Below are positions 17,571-25,863 of a stretch of DNA of 35,000 nt, piece by piece. The DNA is from Bacillota bacterium. GTDB taxonomy: Bacteria; Bacillota; SHA-98; Ch115. The translations under genes and the position numbers were made by a program. Under the pieces are notes generated by a model. It searched no databases. It saw nothing but the letters and a program-made list of their open reading frames with translations, and was not told where the DNA came from. The first letter of the stretch is position 1; every line of letters begins with the position of its first letter. Where the stretch lies: contig JABLXA010000022.1 of the NCBI GenBank assembly GCA_013178415.1, positions 1 through 35,000 on the forward strand. Reading direction: 5' to 3'.

Positions 17571-17608
17571 TGAGCGGCAGGTCCTTTGATTTAGGGTCCT
17601 GCCGCTCA
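17571..17608 (-). terminator. Strong hairpin between the zinc-ribbon gene and carA
   Basis: TGAGCGGCAGG (17571-17581) pairs with CCTGCCGCTCA (17598-17608), with two further GC pairs inside after one mismatch. On the minus strand it is followed by an AT-rich run (TTGCATAATTATT) rather than a clean U-tract. It probably ends transcription of the zinc-ribbon gene and isolates carAB. Confidence 0.55.
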
Positions 17609-17648
17609 CTTGCGCATTTGATCATTTCTTGCTCACCTGAATCATTTC

Positions 17649-17831
17649 TTAGATGGACTTTAGCATGTTTAGAAGCCTGGTTGTCACCGAACTGGACCTG
17701 GCTTCTTTCCTGGCGCTTTCAGCGCGTACCGCTGCTATTGCCTTCCTTTTTGTCTCCCCTCCACAATAGGGGCAGAAGAGCTCCCAGCTTGATACTTGCC
17801 TTTTGCAATCCGGGCATGTAGTGCTGTGCAT
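17649..17831 (-). CDS. Zinc-ribbon miniprotein
   Basis: The 60 residues begin MHSTTCPDCKRQ and continue with ELFCPYCGGETKRK. The two CxxC pairs 15 residues apart form a typical zinc ribbon, followed by a basic, probably helical tail (AVRAESARKEARS). GGAGG lies 11 bases before the ATG, somewhat far. It is flanked by ytaF upstream and carA downstream on the same strand but separated from carA by a hairpin. Family and partner are unknown; nucleic-acid or protein binding is possible. A GTG- or TTG-type alternative start was not found. Confidence 0.6.
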   Translation of the reverse strand: MHSTTCPDCKRQVSSWELFCPYCGGETKRKAIAAVRAESARKEARSSSVTTRLLNMLKSI

Positions 17832-17954
17832 TGAACATTTCGCCTCCTTTCTCGGGGGTCATCCCCCATCCGTCCTTATAATACTCCCTTTTGAAGCAGA
17901 TTTGGTAAATAACGGGTAAATTCGATGTTAAACTTCGCATCTATCTGTGGTAAT

Positions 17955-17989
17955 AGCGCCTTTAAAGCCAGGCACCCTGGGAAGGCGCT
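17955..17989 (-). terminator. Nested hairpin after ytaF
   Basis: AGCGCCTT (17955-17962) and AAGGCGCT (17982-17989) are perfect complements. An inner CCAGG/CCTGG stem (17968-17972 with 17976-17980) lies inside. It sits just past the ytaF stop on the minus strand. It lacks a following U-run, so termination is likely but not certain. Confidence 0.45.
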
Positions 17990-17996
17990 GTGGAGA

Positions 17997-18590
17997 TCAG
18001 AATAGCTTTACTATCCCCAACATGATGAGAATTCCCCCGGGAAGGAAGGTTGCCGTGGAGGATAGCCTCCGGGCGAGATAAACCCTCCCGGTGAGTGTTC
18101 CAAGGAAAACCAAAACGAATTGGATGGCGCCCACAACAAGGGGGGCGAGATGGCTCCAATATCCTATTACTCCGGCTCCGATGCCAGCGCCGAATGCATC
18201 CATGGCGAGGGCAATCCCAAGGGGAAGGGCCTCAGCCACACTGATGGCTCCCGAATGGTCAACATCAGCCTTTTCTGGCATCTTGAGGAGGTGAATTATG
18301 TGTCTCTTGGGGACCTGCCGGTCCCTTTCCTGTCGTCCATTCAGAATGGCCAATAATCCAAGGATGATGAGTATCCCGCCCCCGAGGATTCGCGATGCGC
18401 GCTGGCCAATGTATATACCTATGTGTCGCCCGAGTGACATCGAGATGTAGATCATGAGAGCTGATGCCGCATTCATGATCAGGAGAGATAAGAGTGGGAT
18501 TTTTATGCCCCGCATCCCATAGACGACTCCCACGACGAATCCATCGATGCTTACTGCGAAAGCTAATAATAGAATGCCCAGGGATTGCAT
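17997..18590 (-). CDS. ytaF: Sporulation membrane protein YtaF (MntP-like family)
   Basis: This is a polytopic membrane protein related to the manganese exporter MntP and conserved in spore formers. It has two homologous hydrophobic halves: one opens LLLAFAVSIDGFVVGVVYGMRGI, the second LPLGIALAMDAFGAGIGAGVIGY. They carry the paired Asp residues in the membrane helices. Between them is the family's DVDHSGAISVAEAL loop, which resembles a calcium-binding motif. About 197 residues from ATG 18588-18590, with GGAGG 7 bases upstream. The transport substrate is not established; a role in sporulation is known only from family naming. Confidence 0.85.
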   Translation of the reverse strand: MQSLGILLLAFAVSIDGFVVGVVYGMRGIKIPLLSLLIMNAASALMIYISMSLGRHIGIYIGQRASRILGGGILIILGLLAILNGRQERDRQVPKRHIIHLLKMPEKADVDHSGAISVAEALPLGIALAMDAFGAGIGAGVIGYWSHLAPLVVGAIQFVLVFLGTLTGRVYLARRLSSTATFLPGGILIMLGIVKLF

Positions 18591-18722
18591 GCCATTGCCT
18601 CCTTTGGACGGTTTCATGGTTATATAGATTGCCGGGTGCTACTTTCTTAGGTTATGGCAAAAGGGCTCGAAGGGTGATTAGGGATTGGCAGGAGGGTGCT
18701 ATGTAGAATTGAAGTGTGGGCA

Positions 18723-18751
18723 TTGAAATAAGTCCGTCGAGACGGCATAAT
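18723..18751 (+). promoter_or_regulatory. Promoter of the GT2 glycosyltransferase with a symmetric spacer
   Basis: TTGAAA (18723-18728), a 17-bp spacer and CATAAT (18746-18751) form a good promoter about 80 bases before the gene. The spacer holds CCGTC-GA-GACGG (18733-18744), a symmetric site that a repressor could occupy. No other feature is seen between 18591 and 18828. Confidence 0.45.
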
Positions 18752-18828
18752 AGGTACGGCGGTTGGGTGTCATGTGGCTGGTTGAACGGCCGGGAGCCTG
18801 CAACGACTGATCCGAGGGGCGTTGTCTT

Positions 18829-19749
18829 ATGGTGGAACTTGCCATTGTGATAGTGACATATCAAACCCGAGAACTCCTGAGGAAATGTCTTGACAGTCTC
18901 AGGATGGAACGAGATGCTCTTTCTGGTGTGTGGAAGATTATCGTCGTGGATAATGCTTCCACAGATGGCACTGTAGATATGCTAAAAAAGGACTTCCCGG
19001 ATGTTGATGTAATCGCAAATTCCGATAACCTCGGCCCTGCCAGAGCTTTTAACATGGGCATCGCAGAAGCTGTGAGGGTTTCGGATCTTATCATTGTAAT
19101 GAACAGTGATGTGATAGCACTTCCCGGAACTATTCGCGAAATGATCTCTTTCATGGAGGAAAATCCGGATGTAGATGGGGTCTCCTGCCCACTTTTCTAT
19201 CCCGATATGACCCCGCAGAAGACCAGAACTCATATAATGAGGCTTCTTCCTGTGAAGAAAAATCGGCCATTTCGTGAAGATTTCGTAGGGACGACCTTTG
19301 CGATGATCAGGAGCAGAGCCTTTCACAAGGTCGGTGGATATGACGAACATTATTATTTCTATAATGAGGATCTTGACTGGGCCGAGAGGGCGAGACGCGC
19401 AGGCTGCAATTTCTTTCACCTGCCTGAAATCGGAGTAATACATGCTCTCGGACAAGGGCGGAAGCAGAATATCCCAAAGATTATAGGTGAACTATACAAG
19501 AGTAATATCTATTATTACAAGAGGCATTATCCAAATCTTGCGCGCATTGCCTTGTTGGCGCTGAGGTTTGAAATCTGGTTTAGAATCCGCGCTCTAAGGA
19601 AAGAGCTCGCTGCGGCTTCAGATGAAAGGAGGGCGTCCGAAATACGCTCTGCCTTAGAGGTCTACACAAGAGCGCGGGCTAAAATGGAAGAGGAATACAT
19701 CAAACCATGTGAGCCGGAGATACCAGAATTTGCTTATGACGGCGCATGA
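18829..19749 (+). CDS. Family 2 glycosyltransferase (rhamnosyltransferase-like)
   Basis: A GT-A enzyme transferring a nucleotide-activated sugar to a glycan or lipid carrier. It shows the GT2 opening LAIVIVTYQTRELLRKCLDSL, the nucleotide-binding VVDNASTDGTVDML near 40, an LGPARAFNMGI motif, the metal-binding region IVMNSDV (a DxD equivalent) near 92 and the acceptor-side NEDLDWAERARRAG near 180. There are no membrane segments. A basic helical tail follows (about residues 225-295). The ATG at 18829 has GAGGGG about 10 bases upstream. It lies next to polymerase/ligase and LpxB-like genes on the opposite strand, suggesting surface-glycan synthesis. Confidence 0.88.
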   Translation: MVELAIVIVTYQTRELLRKCLDSLRMERDALSGVWKIIVVDNASTDGTVDMLKKDFPDVDVIANSDNLGPARAFNMGIAEAVRVSDLIIVMNSDVIALPGTIREMISFMEENPDVDGVSCPLFYPDMTPQKTRTHIMRLLPVKKNRPFREDFVGTTFAMIRSRAFHKVGGYDEHYYFYNEDLDWAERARRAGCNFFHLPEIGVIHALGQGRKQNIPKIIGELYKSNIYYYKRHYPNLARIALLALRFEIWFRIRALRKELAAASDERRASEIRSALEVYTRARAKMEEEYIKPCEPEIPEFAYDGA

Positions 19750-19825
19750 AGTTGGGTTTCGTGCACCCTAGTTGCTACTCACATCATTTCATCCATTGAT
19801 GGCTCCGGCTAGACGCCATGGCGGA

Positions 19826-21076
19826 CTACCTGGCGGCAGCCATCTCCCTCAAAGCTCCGTAGATGATGAAGAAGAGGGGAGCCATATCGATGGAATAGAC
19901 AACTATATCGACCTGCAGGTGCACCAGCAGCGCTATGAAGAGCACGATTCCAACCCAGCCTTGATGACTGTGCCGCGCGGATTTCGCAGCTTTGACCCCA
20001 TTGATCAGTCCGGCGGCGATGACCCACAGGAAAAGGGCAAGGCCGGGTAGCCCGGTGCTTGCGCCCATCTCGAGAAGAATATTATGTGCGAATGGCTGTG
20101 GGTCGTGCATGAATTCGGGATGAGGGTATTTCACATAGATTGAACGGAAATTGTTTACTCCGATGCCTACAAGCGGATTATCCCTGATCATCATGGCGGC
20201 CGTGCGCCAGATTTCTATCCGGTCCTTGAATGAAGAGCCGGGATTGATGAGCGGAAGATAGCGTCCTTTCAGCGGCGGGTAAAATGCCACTGATAATGCA
20301 AGCATTCCGGCCAGGATGGCAATGATGACGGCGAATCGTTTATTGCGGGCGGCTTGGATGACAAGCCCCGCAGCCAGGGCGAGGAGAGCCCCTCTGGACT
20401 GAGTTGCCATGAGAGCGAGAAATTCCAGCAATATGAGGATTCCAAGGCCGAGCTTTTGAGGTGTCCTTGCTTTGCTCATGCAGCCGCTGGCCAGGAGTAT
20501 GGCCAGGGCGAAGAGCGTACCAGCGGCATTGCAGCCAGCAAAGGGTAGCTCTGCTCTTATATACCACCGGTTCATCATCATGTTGGGGATGAACCTCCAT
20601 AATGCATATAGCGCGCCAATGGCCGATCCGGCAAGAAAAGCCGTCAGGATGCGCGGGCCTGCTTTGGCATTCCCGTTTTCTTGTGAATCATGATAGAATA
20701 TCTTATTGACTGCCCATAGCGAGATCCACCCTGTCAGGATGAGGCCGAACGTGCTTCCAAAAGCATTGTCACGCTTGTAGGCAAAAATTGACGAAAATAA
20801 CATCCATGTGGCAAGGATTGAGAGAGGATCCAGCCTCGAGAACGGCTGAAAACCCCGCGACCCGAGCCGGTAGTTCCACCTGCTTGCCAGGAGATCATGA
20901 AAAGCGAATGGTAAGAGGACTAACTGGGCTATGACCGTGTGGCCGAGGGCAAGTCCAAAGGCGCCCAGGTACCATGCGGCCATCTCAAGATATCTGCCGG
21001 ATGATCGGATCCATTTTCCTATTCTTACGATATTTGTAGCTGGTTCAGATTTTACTGCGTCTAGATCCAGGTTCAA
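19826..21076 (-). CDS. O-antigen ligase / polymerase-like membrane protein
   Basis: WaaL/Wzy/TuaE-type proteins join or polymerise lipid-linked glycans outside the membrane. About ten hydrophobic segments are visible, with a conserved Wzy_C-type block: QSRGALLALAAGLVIQ, a large loop with RIEIWRTAAMMIRDNPLVGIGVNNFRSIY, then PHPEFMHDPQPFAHNILLEMGASTGLPGL, all family hallmarks. I prefer TTG 21076, just after the preceding TAG, because GGAGGGGGG lies about 8 bases upstream. An ATG at 21100 inside the upstream gene lacks such a site. It is translationally linked to the LpxB-like gene. The acceptor is unknown. Confidence 0.85.
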   Translation of the reverse strand: MNLDLDAVKSEPATNIVRIGKWIRSSGRYLEMAAWYLGAFGLALGHTVIAQLVLLPFAFHDLLASRWNYRLGSRGFQPFSRLDPLSILATWMLFSSIFAYKRDNAFGSTFGLILTGWISLWAVNKIFYHDSQENGNAKAGPRILTAFLAGSAIGALYALWRFIPNMMMNRWYIRAELPFAGCNAAGTLFALAILLASGCMSKARTPQKLGLGILILLEFLALMATQSRGALLALAAGLVIQAARNKRFAVIIAILAGMLALSVAFYPPLKGRYLPLINPGSSFKDRIEIWRTAAMMIRDNPLVGIGVNNFRSIYVKYPHPEFMHDPQPFAHNILLEMGASTGLPGLALFLWVIAAGLINGVKAAKSARHSHQGWVGIVLFIALLVHLQVDIVVYSIDMAPLFFIIYGALREMAAAR

Positions 21077-21077
21077 A

Positions 21078-22331
21078 CTATAGGCCCCCCTCCAGTACAT
21101 CTACAATTTCTGCTGCTATCCTATGACACGAGCCCTTGCCTTCCAATAGCCGGCGGCCTTCACGGCTCATGGCTTCTCTGCGTTGGGGATCGAGCAAAAG
21201 CCCCTCAATATTCCTCATAATCTCTCCGGGATCACGGCGCACCACACTCAATGCTTCCCCGAGAAGTTTCTTTTGTTTGCGGACGAATCTCTCGGTGATT
21301 TGAGGGCCATCCCCGGGAAAAATGATGATCGGGCATCCCATACCCGCGGCTTGCTCATTTCCTGTTCCGGACAGGCCTATTACTACTGCAGATGTCGCAA
21401 GTATCTCGCCGAATAGATTAGTAGCCATGACAATCTTGGAGCCGCCCTCGAGAGCATATTCCACCGCCCTGTGTGGCTTTTGCCATGATGAGTTTGCGAC
21501 GGGCGCCCCCGAGGTGTTGAGAGATTGGCTGGCTATATCCAGGACCAAATCGAAATCAAGGGTATTCGCCAGAGCAAACGCAAAAGTAATTGGCTTACGG
21601 AATCTCATGGCGAATTCCTTCAAAACCGGGAGCAGGAACTGTATGTGAGAATAGGCCTCTTCCCGGCTTCCCGGGAGAATCCCGATCACAGTTTCTGATT
21701 CCAGAAAATCCGGTATGGTAGTTGACACCTCGAGACAATCCATCATGGGGTTCCCCACATAGGAGGCAGGAACACCCTCCCTATTTAGGGCATCTCGGGT
21801 CTCAGGATCTCTCACAAATACCTTCTTGCACCACTTGCGCATTATATTGCATTCGAGTCTGCTATAGGGATTTCGTCCGTCCTTATAGCGCGCAGATCTC
21901 GCTACTCCCACGAAGACCATGGGTGTCCTGAGGGCGAGGCTATTAAAGAACAGTGGTACATTGTCTCCCACGCCTATCGCCAGGGCAAACCGGGAACGCA
22001 TGGATCTCAAGGATGCCAGCTGCTTTATGGTAAGCCCCACAAGTCCTGAGGCAACATCTCTCACTATATAACCTAAGCTCTGGTAGAGAAAACCTCCGCT
22101 TGGCATTTCACGGGTTGGCCCTGCTATTGCAAAACCATTCTTGGAATATGAGGTTCCCGTCCCTACGATAGGAAAAGCCTCTATCGACAGCTGAGGCGCA
22201 AATTCCCTCAAGGCCAGAGCGATATGAACTCCGACGGTATCTTCGCCATGGCCATTGCTCATGAATAAGACATGCTTCAATTGGTTAAAATGCCTCCGAT
22301 CTTGGCCGGGACTAGTTAACACCTTATGCAT
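21078..22331 (-). CDS. LpxB-related glycosyltransferase-fold protein
   Basis: The protein resembles lipid-A-disaccharide synthase (GT-B fold) and the family of LpxB-related proteins of about 400 residues found outside typical lipid A makers. Visible are the opening HVLFMSNGHGEDTVGVHIALAL, IGVGDNVPLFFN near 130, VGVARSARYKDGRNP, a central VIGILPGSREEAYSHI that binds nucleotide sugar in LpxB, and GLSGTGNEQAAGMGCPIIIFPGDGPQ near 330. No membrane segment is seen. The start is uncertain: ATG 22331 has no ribosome binding site, and a TTG at 22280 with AGG upstream is an alternative. It probably glycosylates a lipid acceptor. Confidence 0.78.
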   Translation of the reverse strand: MHKVLTSPGQDRRHFNQLKHVLFMSNGHGEDTVGVHIALALREFAPQLSIEAFPIVGTGTSYSKNGFAIAGPTREMPSGGFLYQSLGYIVRDVASGLVGLTIKQLASLRSMRSRFALAIGVGDNVPLFFNSLALRTPMVFVGVARSARYKDGRNPYSRLECNIMRKWCKKVFVRDPETRDALNREGVPASYVGNPMMDCLEVSTTIPDFLESETVIGILPGSREEAYSHIQFLLPVLKEFAMRFRKPITFAFALANTLDFDLVLDIASQSLNTSGAPVANSSWQKPHRAVEYALEGGSKIVMATNLFGEILATSAVVIGLSGTGNEQAAGMGCPIIIFPGDGPQITERFVRKQKKLLGEALSVVRRDPGEIMRNIEGLLLDPQRREAMSREGRRLLEGKGSCHRIAAEIVDVLEGGL

Positions 22332-22482
22332 CACACGGTATTCTTTCTATATAAGGGGAATGAAATCCTGCCATAACACCGATGGCACAGAAGTAGCGTC
22401 CGAGATGAGGGCGAAAATCTCGCCACTCCAACGCGAGAGATGGCAGCGGCTTATTTTTCAGGGTGGAGGAATTCGTTATATC

Positions 22483-22511
22483 TTGACGAATTTCTTTTCG
22501 TTAAATATGAT
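22483..22511 (+). promoter_or_regulatory. Promoter of the SDR gene
   Basis: TTGACG (22483-22488), a 17-bp spacer and TATGAT (22506-22511) match sigma-A boxes at 5/6 each. No other feature is seen in the 22335-22566 gap. Confidence 0.6.
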
Positions 22512-22599
22512 TTGAGCGAACGGTTAGGAAAACGTCAATGTCGTCATTTTCGATGGCGACGCGTCGTTGAACTCCGTCAATCGGGGGTCTTGGAATATC

Positions 22600-23454
22600 A
22601 TGGGCCATGGAAGAAGGATTTCCCCATATGGGAAAAATGTTTTGATTACCGGAGCATCATCAGGTATTGGAGCAGCTACTGCCATACTTTTAGCGCGTGA
22701 AGGGTTTTCCGTCTGGGGCACCATACGGGATCGCGGGAGAGTCCCGGGCCTGCCCGAAGAATTGCAGCGTCTTGTACGATTCGTGGAGATGGATGTCACT
22801 GAGCAGACTTCGGTGGATAAGGGTATAGCTGAGGTCATGAGCCAGGCCGGCCATATCGACATTTTGATCAACAATGCAGGTTTTGCTATCTACGGGCCCA
22901 TCGAGGAAGTTCCAATGGAGCTTGCTATAGCCCAATTCGAGACCAATGTCTTTGGGGTTCTTCGCGTAACCCAGGCGGTGGTCCCGTTCATGCGGGAAAG
23001 ACGCAGAGGCCTTATCATCAATATGAGTTCTCTGGCAGGGAAACTAGTGATTCCCTTCCAGGCCCATTATTCAGCAACCAAACACGCCATAGAGGCCCTT
23101 TCCGAGGGACTCAGGCAGGAACTCAGACCATTCAACGTCAAAGTGGCCATCATTGAGCCGGGCGATATCAAGACTAATTTCAATAATGCTACCAGGTTTG
23201 GACACAAAAAGAACTCTCCATATGAAAGATGGACCGCCGCCAGCTGGCATACCATTGATGTCAATCTACAAAAGGCCCCGGATCCGGAAGTGGTTGCCCG
23301 CAAAATCCTGGCCGTTGCGCGGAAAGCAAATCCCGCCACACGATATCCGGCCGGCGATTTCATATCCACGAAATTCCCGTTTCTGGCCCGGTTTATGCCA
23401 GACAGCCTTCGCGAGCTCGCTATACGGATCTTTTATGGCATCAACTTCCGGTAG
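22600..23454 (+). CDS. Short-chain dehydrogenase/reductase
   Basis: An NAD(P)-dependent oxidoreductase with a Rossmann fold. It shows the cofactor motif TGASSGIGAA, then NNAGFAIYGP, the catalytic serine in NMSSLAGKL and the YSATK (Tyr-x3-Lys) pair, followed by IEPGDIKTNF. The C-terminus carries an extended tail (FISTKFPFLARFMPDSL) seen in SDRs related to retinol or ketosphinganine-type reductases. ATG 22600 is my choice; a TTG at 22567 would add 11 residues, and neither has a strong ribosome binding site. The gene overlaps the convergent DUF1638 gene by 14 bp. The substrate is unknown. Confidence 0.88.
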   Translation: MGHGRRISPYGKNVLITGASSGIGAATAILLAREGFSVWGTIRDRGRVPGLPEELQRLVRFVEMDVTEQTSVDKGIAEVMSQAGHIDILINNAGFAIYGPIEEVPMELAIAQFETNVFGVLRVTQAVVPFMRERRRGLIINMSSLAGKLVIPFQAHYSATKHAIEALSEGLRQELRPFNVKVAIIEPGDIKTNFNNATRFGHKKNSPYERWTAASWHTIDVNLQKAPDPEVVARKILAVARKANPATRYPAGDFISTKFPFLARFMPDSLRELAIRIFYGINFR

Positions 23455-24280
23455 GCCCATCCGGTGGAATGGCGGATTCCGGGCAATCATGCCGCGCTTT
23501 CATGGGGCATTCCGCTTCTTTGCGTTGCGAACAGATGATCATGTCATCATAGCTTGGATGTATCTCCTCGCCCGGAGGCGCCAGGAGAACTTCATTACCG
23601 AGAAATCTCCCGTTTATGATGTTCTCCAGGAGTCCTCTATCGCCCTTTAACTCATCATATTGCCATCCGAGGAATTTGGCGCATTGTTTCGTATAGTCTC
23701 TATAGAAAGAAGATCTTGGCAGTCCCCAGTCGATATAGGCGGCGTAATGATAGCTCTTGAACCAGGCTTGTTCCATTTCCATGAGATAATTGGCATTGTC
23801 TTCCCCATATTTCTTGACATAGTGATCATAGATTCTGCGATAGCGTTCTTCTCCCGGTTGGAGTGTCCTTTCGATCCACCCGGCAGAGTACCAGTAGATA
23901 CCCTTGTGTGAGTCAAAGTATTCTCTATATCTCTCTTTAGAACCCAGAAGGATGGTGATGCAATCATGGGCCCTGGGGATAACGAGCGGGATCCTAGCGC
24001 TGGAAAGCCCCGCGATCCCGTTGGAGCATAATCCATACCCAAGCACTATGAAGTCATAGTCAAACAGGCTGAAATCGTCGAGACTGGTCTTTTCTAGATA
24101 CCTCAGGTGAAAACCTTTATTGGCGAGGTCAATTTGCTCCTGTAACGTTCTCCTGAGGAGGTCAGGCTCGTTATGGAGTCCTTGAGGCAAGAATGTCACA
24201 TCCACGAAATGTTCCGACTGGCTGCTTATCATTGATATCTCACGGTTTAAGACATCGCAGGCAATGACTTTTATATTCAT
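23441..24280 (-). CDS. DUF1638-family protein
   Basis: The sequence starts MNIKVIACDVLNREI and contains the DUF1638 core: a conserved FDYDFIVLGYGLCSNGIAGL block, the IPLVIPRAHDCITILLGSKERYREYF block, and a YWYSAGWIER segment. These are typical of this soluble family, found in anaerobes, often near corrinoid or methyltransferase genes. The conserved Cys and His (GLCSNG, RAHDC) could bind a metal; that is inference. There is no methyltransferase gene nearby. The start ATG 24278-24280 is chosen from the family opening; a TTG five codons upstream is closer to a GAGG motif. The tail (CPMKARHDCPESAIPPDGPTGS) carries two extra cysteines and overlaps the SDR gene. Confidence 0.75.
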   Translation of the reverse strand: MNIKVIACDVLNREISMISSQSEHFVDVTFLPQGLHNEPDLLRRTLQEQIDLANKGFHLRYLEKTSLDDFSLFDYDFIVLGYGLCSNGIAGLSSARIPLVIPRAHDCITILLGSKERYREYFDSHKGIYWYSAGWIERTLQPGEERYRRIYDHYVKKYGEDNANYLMEMEQAWFKSYHYAAYIDWGLPRSSFYRDYTKQCAKFLGWQYDELKGDRGLLENIINGRFLGNEVLLAPPGEEIHPSYDDMIICSQRKEAECPMKARHDCPESAIPPDGPTGS

Positions 24281-24435
24281 AGGATGTGGCGTCAATATCC
24301 TCGAAGAAGGAAAGCGCCTCTACCCTCCCTTTTTATCGAATCACTTTGAGATGAGCTAACCATAAGTATATCATAGAAAATGCCCTGGGGGGTTCCGCAT
24401 ATTGGATTGTTCTCCAATAAATATCTCGTCTGCTA

Positions 24436-24465
24436 TTGAGAGGTCCGAGTTCGTGACGGTATAAT
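24436..24465 (+). promoter_or_regulatory. Promoter of the GNAT gene
   Basis: TTGAGA (24436-24441), an 18-bp spacer and a perfect TATAAT (24460-24465) lie 45 bases before the gene. The rest of the 24296-24435 gap shows no gene. Confidence 0.6.
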
Positions 24466-24509
24466 ACTTTTGCGTAGATCAATTCGCGCTTTAGGGAAAG
24501 GGGCTGGGT

Positions 24510-25748
24510 TTGGTGGAAGGACCTCGGGGGATACGTCCAGATGAGCTTTCGTCAGTAATTCAACTTGCTAACAAGGTTTTCCGGGGGCAGGGCGGCTCCA
24601 TGGGAATGGGATTTGAATTTCCCATCTTGTATAGGGAGGAAAATTTGGAAAATCTCAGGGTAATCGTGGAAGACGGGAAGCCCGTTTCCCTCATCGGTAT
24701 ATGGGAGCAGAAGATCTTGGTGTATGGGCATCAAATAACTGCTGGTTGCATCGGCTCAGTATGCACAGACTCCGACTATCGCGGCCGGGGGTATGCAACT
24801 ATCCTACTTCAAGATGTCATGAAGAAACTATATCGCGATGGGATGCATATCATGCTGGTTTCGGGAGGACGGGGCCTTTATCTGCGCCATCAGTGTGTCC
24901 CGGCGGGCGTCTTTCGCGCTTATATGGTAGATAGCGAGGAATCTCGCGCGATAGAAGAAGTCACCGCGGACGTGCGAGGCATCGAGCTTGAGAAGTTCTC
25001 TGAAGAAAACTTCGAAGATTTCGTCAGGATCCATCGTGCGGAGCCTGTGAGGCACTATCGCCCATACTCGGACTTCAAGAAGCTTATCTGGAGACATGAG
25101 GGCCAAAAGAGGATGTTTGGCCATGAATACGCCTTCGTGGTGCGGGATGATGGCGAGAGTCTCGCCTATTTGATCCTGAGGGATCAGCGAAACCCGCAAT
25201 CCGGGGACACGGCCCCAACAATGTTGCTTGAATACGGGGGGCAAAGGGATGCTGCGCTAAAAGGTATAGCCTTTTTCATGAAGCAGGTGAAACCCGGCCC
25301 TGTCACGATGGTCATCCCTGGCCATGACCTGGAGATGCACCGCATTTTGGGTCGAGCAGGAGTGAAGGGATCACCCACGCCACTTCCTGGCCATACCTTA
25401 AGAGTCATCAACTTCCCAGCGCTATTTAGGAAGCTTATGCCATTCTTTGAAGAAATGCTGTCTGGTGAAGAGTTTTCCGCCTTGCGGGCTTGGGACGAGC
25501 CGATGGCCGGTGGATTTGGGGATGATTCTGCTGATGATGAATTCAAGCGGCTTTTCGGTGTATCTCATATTATTGAGTTTTCTGGGGAGAGAATTCAATT
25601 TGATGATGGTGCCCTAACCAGGCTTATTTTTGGCTGTACGCAGGATAATGCCACTAGGCAAGTGAACCTTGCGGCGGAAGGCGAGCCTGCCATCCTGTCC
25701 AAGATCTTCCCGTTACCACTTCCCCTGCCTGGCCTCAATTATGTCTGA
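24510..25748 (+). CDS. Eis-like GNAT N-acetyltransferase with SCP2-like C-terminus
   Basis: An acetyl-CoA-dependent acetyltransferase. The N-terminal GNAT domain has the acceptor-side QLANKVFRG start and the CoA-binding motif A, GSVCTDSDYRGRGYATILLQDVMKKL (about residues 83-110). A second, degenerate GNAT-like region (about 150-290) and a C-terminal domain ending KIFPLPLPLPGLNYV match the three-domain Eis/sterol-carrier layout, as does the length of 412. TTG 24510 is used because AAAGGGG lies 6 bases upstream; GTG at 24513 is an equal alternative. It has its own promoter. Family members acetylate amines, including aminoglycosides in Eis, but the substrate here is unknown. Confidence 0.85.
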   Translation: MVEGPRGIRPDELSSVIQLANKVFRGQGGSMGMGFEFPILYREENLENLRVIVEDGKPVSLIGIWEQKILVYGHQITAGCIGSVCTDSDYRGRGYATILLQDVMKKLYRDGMHIMLVSGGRGLYLRHQCVPAGVFRAYMVDSEESRAIEEVTADVRGIELEKFSEENFEDFVRIHRAEPVRHYRPYSDFKKLIWRHEGQKRMFGHEYAFVVRDDGESLAYLILRDQRNPQSGDTAPTMLLEYGGQRDAALKGIAFFMKQVKPGPVTMVIPGHDLEMHRILGRAGVKGSPTPLPGHTLRVINFPALFRKLMPFFEEMLSGEEFSALRAWDEPMAGGFGDDSADDEFKRLFGVSHIIEFSGERIQFDDGALTRLIFGCTQDNATRQVNLAAEGEPAILSKIFPLPLPLPGLNYV

Positions 25749-25863
25749 GAGAGGACCTTTATATTTCGCCCCTGCATAGAATAGAGGGACGGAAGTGCCT
25801 TGAACAGCCAGATCAATGGCTCAAGAACTCTTATCTGAGGTCTAGAGGCGAGGGGAGGTGTCA

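Noticed and set aside
19772-20050. Plus-strand frame after the GT2 gene
   Set aside because: It is the shadow of the O-antigen-ligase-like gene on the minus strand and has no motif of its own.
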